From Pseudomonas caspiana (lineage in GTDB: Bacteria > Pseudomonadota > Gammaproteobacteria > Pseudomonadales > Pseudomonadaceae), in NCBI RefSeq assembly GCF_002158995.1, contig NZ_LOHF01000023.1, positions 11,811 to 75,810 of the forward strand: DNA of 64,000 nt, written 5' to 3'. Position 1 is the first letter of the stretch. Each line of letters begins with the position of its first letter. This document shows positions 60,346-64,000 of the stretch, in pieces. Below the pieces are notes generated by a model, which was not told where the DNA came from, made no database searches, and saw nothing but the letters and a program-made list of their open reading frames with translations. A program made the translations under genes and the position numbers.

Positions 60346-61449
60346 ATGTCCAGGCAGGTTGTGATTGTTGGCGGTGGTGTGATCGGTCTGTTGACTGCAT
60401 TTAACCTCGCATCCGAAGTTGAACAGGTGATCCTTCTGGATCGCTCTGATGTAGGGCAAGAGTCTTCCTGGGCGGGCGGCGGCATTGTTTCTCCCCTTTA
60501 TCCCTGGCGTTACAGCTCTGCTGTGACAGCGCTGGCGCATTGGTCGCAGGATTTCTATCCACAACTTGCCGAGCGTCTGCTTGCACAGACAGGCGTCGAC
60601 CCTGAAGTTCACACCACCGGGTTGTACTGGCTGGATCTGGATGATGAGCAGCAAGCGCTGGAGTGGGCGATTCGCGAGGGGCGCCCGTTGAGTTCGGTGG
60701 ACATCTCTGCGGTTCACGATGCGGTGCCCGTGCTGGGGGAGGGCTACACACGAGCCATCTATATGGCTAACGTCGCTAACGTGCGCAATCCCCGGCTGGT
60801 CAAATCCCTTAAAGCCGCATTGCTGGCGCTGCCTAATGTCACCCTTCATGAACAATGCGAAGTCTTGGGCTTTGTCCGCGAAGGAGATCGGGTCTTGGGT
60901 GTGAGCACGTCTTCCGGAGATATTCTCGGCGATCAGGTGGTTCTGGCGGCCGGGGCCTGGAGTGGTGAGTTGCTCAAGACGCTTGGCCTTGAGCTGCCGG
61001 TCGAGCCGGTAAAGGGCCAGATGATTCTGTACAAGTGCGCAGAGGATTTTCTACCGAGCATGGTGCTTGCCAAGGGGCGATACGCGATCCCCCGACGCGA
61101 CGGGCATATTCTGATCGGGAGCACGCTGGAGCACGAAGGCTTCGACAAGACGCCGACTGATGTCGCGCTGGAAAGTCTCAAGGCGTCTGCTGTAGAGCTG
61201 CTGCCTGCGCTGGCTGATGCTCAAGTGGTGGGTCATTGGGCAGGACTGCGTCCGGGCTCACCTGAAGGCATTCCTTACATTGGGCCGGTTACAGGTTTTG
61301 ACGGGCTGTGGCTCAACTGCGGGCATTACCGAAACGGTCTGGTCCTTGCCCCCGCGTCCTGCCAGTTGCTGGCGGACCTGCTGGTCGGACGTGAACCTGT
61401 CATTGATGCCGCGCCGTATGCGCCGACGGGTAGATTGGCTGGGCTATGA
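60346..61449 (+). CDS. thiO: Glycine/D-amino acid oxidase ThiO
   Basis: FAD-dependent glycine oxidase that makes the iminoacetate used for the thiazole ring of thiamine in many bacteria. The 367-residue protein has the dinucleotide motif VVIVGGGVIGLLTAFNLA at the N-terminus, the DAAO-family WAGGGIVSPLYPWRY segment and the C-terminal WAGLRPGSPEGIPYIGPV. It lies downstream of pilE on the same strand but is functionally unrelated to pili. A chimeric REPIN follows before pilR. Confidence 0.93.
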   Translation: MSRQVVIVGGGVIGLLTAFNLASEVEQVILLDRSDVGQESSWAGGGIVSPLYPWRYSSAVTALAHWSQDFYPQLAERLLAQTGVDPEVHTTGLYWLDLDDEQQALEWAIREGRPLSSVDISAVHDAVPVLGEGYTRAIYMANVANVRNPRLVKSLKAALLALPNVTLHEQCEVLGFVREGDRVLGVSTSSGDILGDQVVLAAGAWSGELLKTLGLELPVEPVKGQMILYKCAEDFLPSMVLAKGRYAIPRRDGHILIGSTLEHEGFDKTPTDVALESLKASAVELLPALADAQVVGHWAGLRPGSPEGIPYIGPVTGFDGLWLNCGHYRNGLVLAPASCQLLADLLVGREPVIDAAPYAPTGRLAGL

Positions 61450-61491
61450 CTCGTTATTCGATCCGGCGCTGTCGTGCGGCAAACACGGACC

Positions 61492-61572
61492 TGTAGGAGC
61501 GCACGAGCACCGCGAGGCCGCGATAACGGAGTATCAGACAGGACGCCATCGCAGCCTTCGGCAGCTCCTGCT
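61492..61572. repeat. Chimeric REPIN-like element (families e and a)
   Basis: The left arm TGTAGGAGCGCACGAGCACC matches the family e element at 53691. The right arm GCAGCCTTCGGCAGCTCCTG matches family a. The arms therefore no longer pair well. Confidence 0.75.
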
Positions 61573-61607
61573 GGTCACTTGTCGTTGCATACCCAATTTA
61601 GAGCCCT

Positions 61608-62948
61608 CTACTCCAAGCCCAACTTTTTCAACCGATAACGCATCGAGCGAAACGTCAGGTTCAGGCGCTGTGCCGCTGCGGTGCGGTTCCAGCGCGTTTC
61701 TTCGAGGGCTTGCAGAATCAGTTTGCGCTCGATGCTTTCCAGATAATCTTCAAGGTTGTCGATGTCGGCGAGGTTAGCGCCGTCTTGCTCGGGGGATGCT
61801 GACGGCTGCGCCAGACGCAGGTCGGCTACATTGATCTGGTTGTTTTCGCACAAGGTATAGGCGCGCTCGAGAATATTTTCCAGCTCACGCACGTTCCCCG
61901 GAAAACGGTAACTCTTGAGTGCCTCAAGCGCTTGCGGGGCGAGTTGCGCAACGGCTTGTGAAGATTCGTCTGCCAGGCGCTTGAGTACGTGAGCGGCCAG
62001 TTGTTCGATGTCTTGCCGACGTTCCCGCAACGGGGGCACTTGCAGCTCGATGACGTTCAGCCGGTAATACAAGTCCTGACGAAAGCGCTGAGCGCTGACT
62101 TCGACCTGCAGGTCTTTGTGCGTGGCGCACAGCACGCGTACGTCCACTACCAATTCCTGCTGAGCACCCACGCTGCGTACCGATTTCTCCTGTATCGCCC
62201 GCAGCAGTTTTACCTGCATGGTCAGCGGCAGGTCGGCAACTTCATCAAGAAACAGCGTCCCACCGTTGGCCGCCTGAAACAGCCCCGGTTTATCCTCATG
62301 TGCCCCGCTGAAGCTGCCCTTGCGATGGCCGAAGAATTCGCTCTCCATCAACTCGGAAGGAATAGCGCCGCAGTTGACCGGGATAAACGGCCGTTCGGCG
62401 CGGGGCCCTTGCTCATGAATCAGGCGGGCTACGCGCTCCTTGCCACTGCCCGATTCGCCACTGATATAGACCGGAGCCTGGCTGCGCGCCAGCTTGTCGA
62501 TTTGCTGGCGCAGAGCCTGGATGGGCGGCGAGTCGCCAAGCAGGCGACGAGCAATGCCCGGCGCAGGCTGACTTGGCGGGGTGAGTCGCAGCGCGCTGCT
62601 AACCAGTTCCCGCAGTCGGTTCAGGTCCACGGGTTTGGTGAGGAAATCAAAAGCCCCGGCCTTCAAGGCATGAATCGCAGTGTCCAGGCTGCCATGTGCA
62701 GTAATCATCGCGACGGGTGTGAGGGGATGGCGCTGCTGGATGTGCTGCACCAGTTCAAGGCCAGTGCCGTCGGGCAGGCGCATGTCGGTCAGACACAGAT
62801 CGAAGGGCTCACGGGCCAGCCAATCCATGGCTTCCTTGACGTTGCACGCACTGCGGGTATCGAGTTTCATCCGGCCTAGAGTGATCTCCAGCAGTTCGCG
62901 GATGTCCGGCTCGTCGTCGACTATCAGGATTTTTTGCCGCTGGCTCAT
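61608..62948 (-). CDS. pilR: Pilus response regulator PilR (NtrC family)
   Basis: Sigma54-dependent activator of pilA transcription. The 446-residue protein has a receiver domain with phospho-acceptor D55 (LTDMRLPDGTG), an AAA+ domain with Walker A GESGSGKE (164-171), and a Fis-type HTH at the end (RTAAAQRLNLTFRSMRYRLK). The sigma54-contact loop reads GSFSGA (211-216) instead of the family GAFTGA; the Thr is replaced by Ser. The start at 62948 (MSQRQKILIV) lies two bases after the pilS stop. The pilA gene is outside this window. Confidence 0.94.
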   Translation of the reverse strand: MSQRQKILIVDDEPDIRELLEITLGRMKLDTRSACNVKEAMDWLAREPFDLCLTDMRLPDGTGLELVQHIQQRHPLTPVAMITAHGSLDTAIHALKAGAFDFLTKPVDLNRLRELVSSALRLTPPSQPAPGIARRLLGDSPPIQALRQQIDKLARSQAPVYISGESGSGKERVARLIHEQGPRAERPFIPVNCGAIPSELMESEFFGHRKGSFSGAHEDKPGLFQAANGGTLFLDEVADLPLTMQVKLLRAIQEKSVRSVGAQQELVVDVRVLCATHKDLQVEVSAQRFRQDLYYRLNVIELQVPPLRERRQDIEQLAAHVLKRLADESSQAVAQLAPQALEALKSYRFPGNVRELENILERAYTLCENNQINVADLRLAQPSASPEQDGANLADIDNLEDYLESIERKLILQALEETRWNRTAAAQRLNLTFRSMRYRLKKLGLE

Positions 62949-62950
62949 GT

Positions 62951-64000
62951 TCAACTCAACTTCAACGGATGGGCAAAAGTGATGCGCAGACAACTGCCGC
63001 CACCTTCCCGAAATGTGTAGTCCAGATGTGCCTGATTGCTTTCGCAAAGCTCCCGTGAAAGATAAAGACCCAGGCCTGTGCCTTTGCTCTCTGTTGTGAA
63101 AAAGGGTTCAAACATTTTCGTCATGTGTTCATGAGGGACGCCGGGTCCATCATCGAGTACTTCCAGAATTGCTTGATCACTGCGTGGCTCCTGAAACAGG
63201 CGGATCCACACTTGTGCGTGTTCATGGCTTTTACCACTGTAGCGCATAGCGTTTTGCACGAGGTTGTTGAGGACCTGATTCAACTGCTCGGCATCCATAC
63301 GCGTGGTGAGCGGAGCCGGGGTTATTTGCAGGTGGATTGATTGATGGGCGGGCAGCCGACTGCGAGTCTCCTCGACAAACTGTTCCAGCCAGATCTTCAG
63401 ATCCAGTAATTGCGGCTCGGCATGGCGTTGGCGGGACAGCTGCAAAACGTTTTCGATGACGCGATTCATGCGCTGTGATTGCTCATGGATGATCTGCCCC
63501 AGGCGATGATCGGCGCTGGTCAGTTCTTCCGACTCATTGAGCAATTGCGCGGCATGGCTGATGGCGCCTAGCGGGTTACGGATTTCGTGGGCAATACCTG
63601 CCGTCAGACGGCCTAGCGCGGCGAGTTTCAGTTGCTGAGCCTGTTGCGATATCTGCGACAGATCTTCAAGAAAGATCAGGGTCTGGCGCTGATCGCCGCG
63701 GTTAAGCGCAGCGAAGCCCGGTTGCAGGACCGGCCCGTTGGGTGACACTGTAATACTTTGTGGAACCAGTGCGGGATTGATCAGCCACTGCCGCAGCCCT
63801 GTTACCAACTGCGGCGAATAAGTGTCGATAATCAAGCCGGTCAGCTGTTCGTGGCCGAGCAGATTCAGTGCACTCTGATTGGCCAGTAACACACGACGAC
63901 GGGCGTCCAGTACCACGATGCCGGTGCGCATGCGTTGCAGAATCAGGGCGTTGAGTTCTTCGAGATTGTCCACATCGGCAGCGCGTTTTTCGGCCAGTGT
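62951..64000 (-). CDS. pilS: Pilus sensor kinase PilS (partial, N-terminus beyond window)
   Basis: C-terminal 349 residues of the PilS histidine kinase, cut at the window end; the frame stays open to position 64000. It shows a PAS domain (TGIVVLDARRRVLLANQSAL), HisKA with the phospho-His motif GIAHEIRNPLGAISHAAQLL, and a HATPase domain (NLVQNAMRYSG, DDGPGV, TGLGLYLS). PilS senses pilin levels in the membrane and phosphorylates PilR. The membrane part lies outside. Confidence 0.93.
   Translation of the reverse strand, partial: TLAEKRAADVDNLEELNALILQRMRTGIVVLDARRRVLLANQSALNLLGHEQLTGLIIDTYSPQLVTGLRQWLINPALVPQSITVSPNGPVLQPGFAALNRGDQRQTLIFLEDLSQISQQAQQLKLAALGRLTAGIAHEIRNPLGAISHAAQLLNESEELTSADHRLGQIIHEQSQRMNRVIENVLQLSRQRHAEPQLLDLKIWLEQFVEETRSRLPAHQSIHLQITPAPLTTRMDAEQLNQVLNNLVQNAMRYSGKSHEHAQVWIRLFQEPRSDQAILEVLDDGPGVPHEHMTKMFEPFFTTESKGTGLGLYLSRELCESNQAHLDYTFREGGGSCLRITFAHPLKLS

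Noticed and set aside
1..64000. CRISPR array, prophage, integrative element or toxin-antitoxin pair
   Set aside because: No regularly spaced direct repeats, integrase, transposase or phage genes were seen, and gene order follows the Pseudomonas core.

Overview
The window looks like the chromosome of a fluorescent Pseudomonas, most likely of the P. fluorescens group. The evidence is the gene order, which I recall as matching the PA4546-PA4615 region of P. aeruginosa (pilS/pilR, thiO, minor pilins, ispH-fkpB-lspA-ileS-ribF-murJ, rpsT, proB-obgE-rpmA-rplU, ispB, fklB, a Lon-like protease, ettA, morA, glyA, cstA, mapZ, radA, mscL, fprB). High GC content and many REP/REPIN hairpins typical of these species support this. 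No prophage, transposase, CRISPR array, tRNA or rRNA gene was found.

Positions 1-11.3 kb are metabolic and accessory. They hold an AraD1-type FAH-family protein, trmA coupled to an NCS2 purine permease, a three-gene PaoABC-type molybdenum hydroxylase, an orphan choline/betaine-type binding protein followed by an HSL-type esterase, and an MFS exporter. Positions 11.5-14.5 kb carry the cyanide-insensitive quinol oxidase operon cioAB plus a DUF2474 microprotein, with an ANR/FNR-type box upstream. Positions 14.6-25 kb hold rlmG, a standalone LuxR-type HTH protein, fprB, mscL, radA, mapZ (PilZ), cstA-ybdD, yjiA and glyA.

Positions 25-40 kb hold the c-di-GMP enzyme gene morA, ettA, a GreA/GreB-like factor, a DUF3015/DUF4105 envelope pair, a Lon-like protease and several small conserved proteins of unknown function. 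One of these (39841-40083) has a Fur-box-like palindrome upstream. Positions 40-54 kb are core housekeeping: ispB, rplU-rpmA-obgE, proB, creA, rpsT, murJ, then the tightly packed ribF-ileS-lspA-fkpB-ispH run. Positions 53.8-64 kb hold type IV pilus priming genes: fimT divergent from fimU-pilV-pilW-pilX-pilY1-pilE, then thiO, and the convergent pilS-pilR two-component system, with pilS cut by the window end.

Connecting themes are envelope and surface biology (minor pilins, PilSR, MorA and MapZ as c-di-GMP proteins, LspA, MurJ, MscL) and prenyl/respiratory metabolism (IspH, IspB, CIO). Nearly every convergent gene junction carries a REPIN-like hairpin. No clearly new multi-gene system is evident. 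The best leads are the orphan binding-protein/esterase pair, the DUF3015/DUF4105 pair, unusual features of the pilus genes (PilY1 loop, FimT cleavage site, PilR GAFTGA loop, missing pilY2), and the nested and chimeric REPINs.
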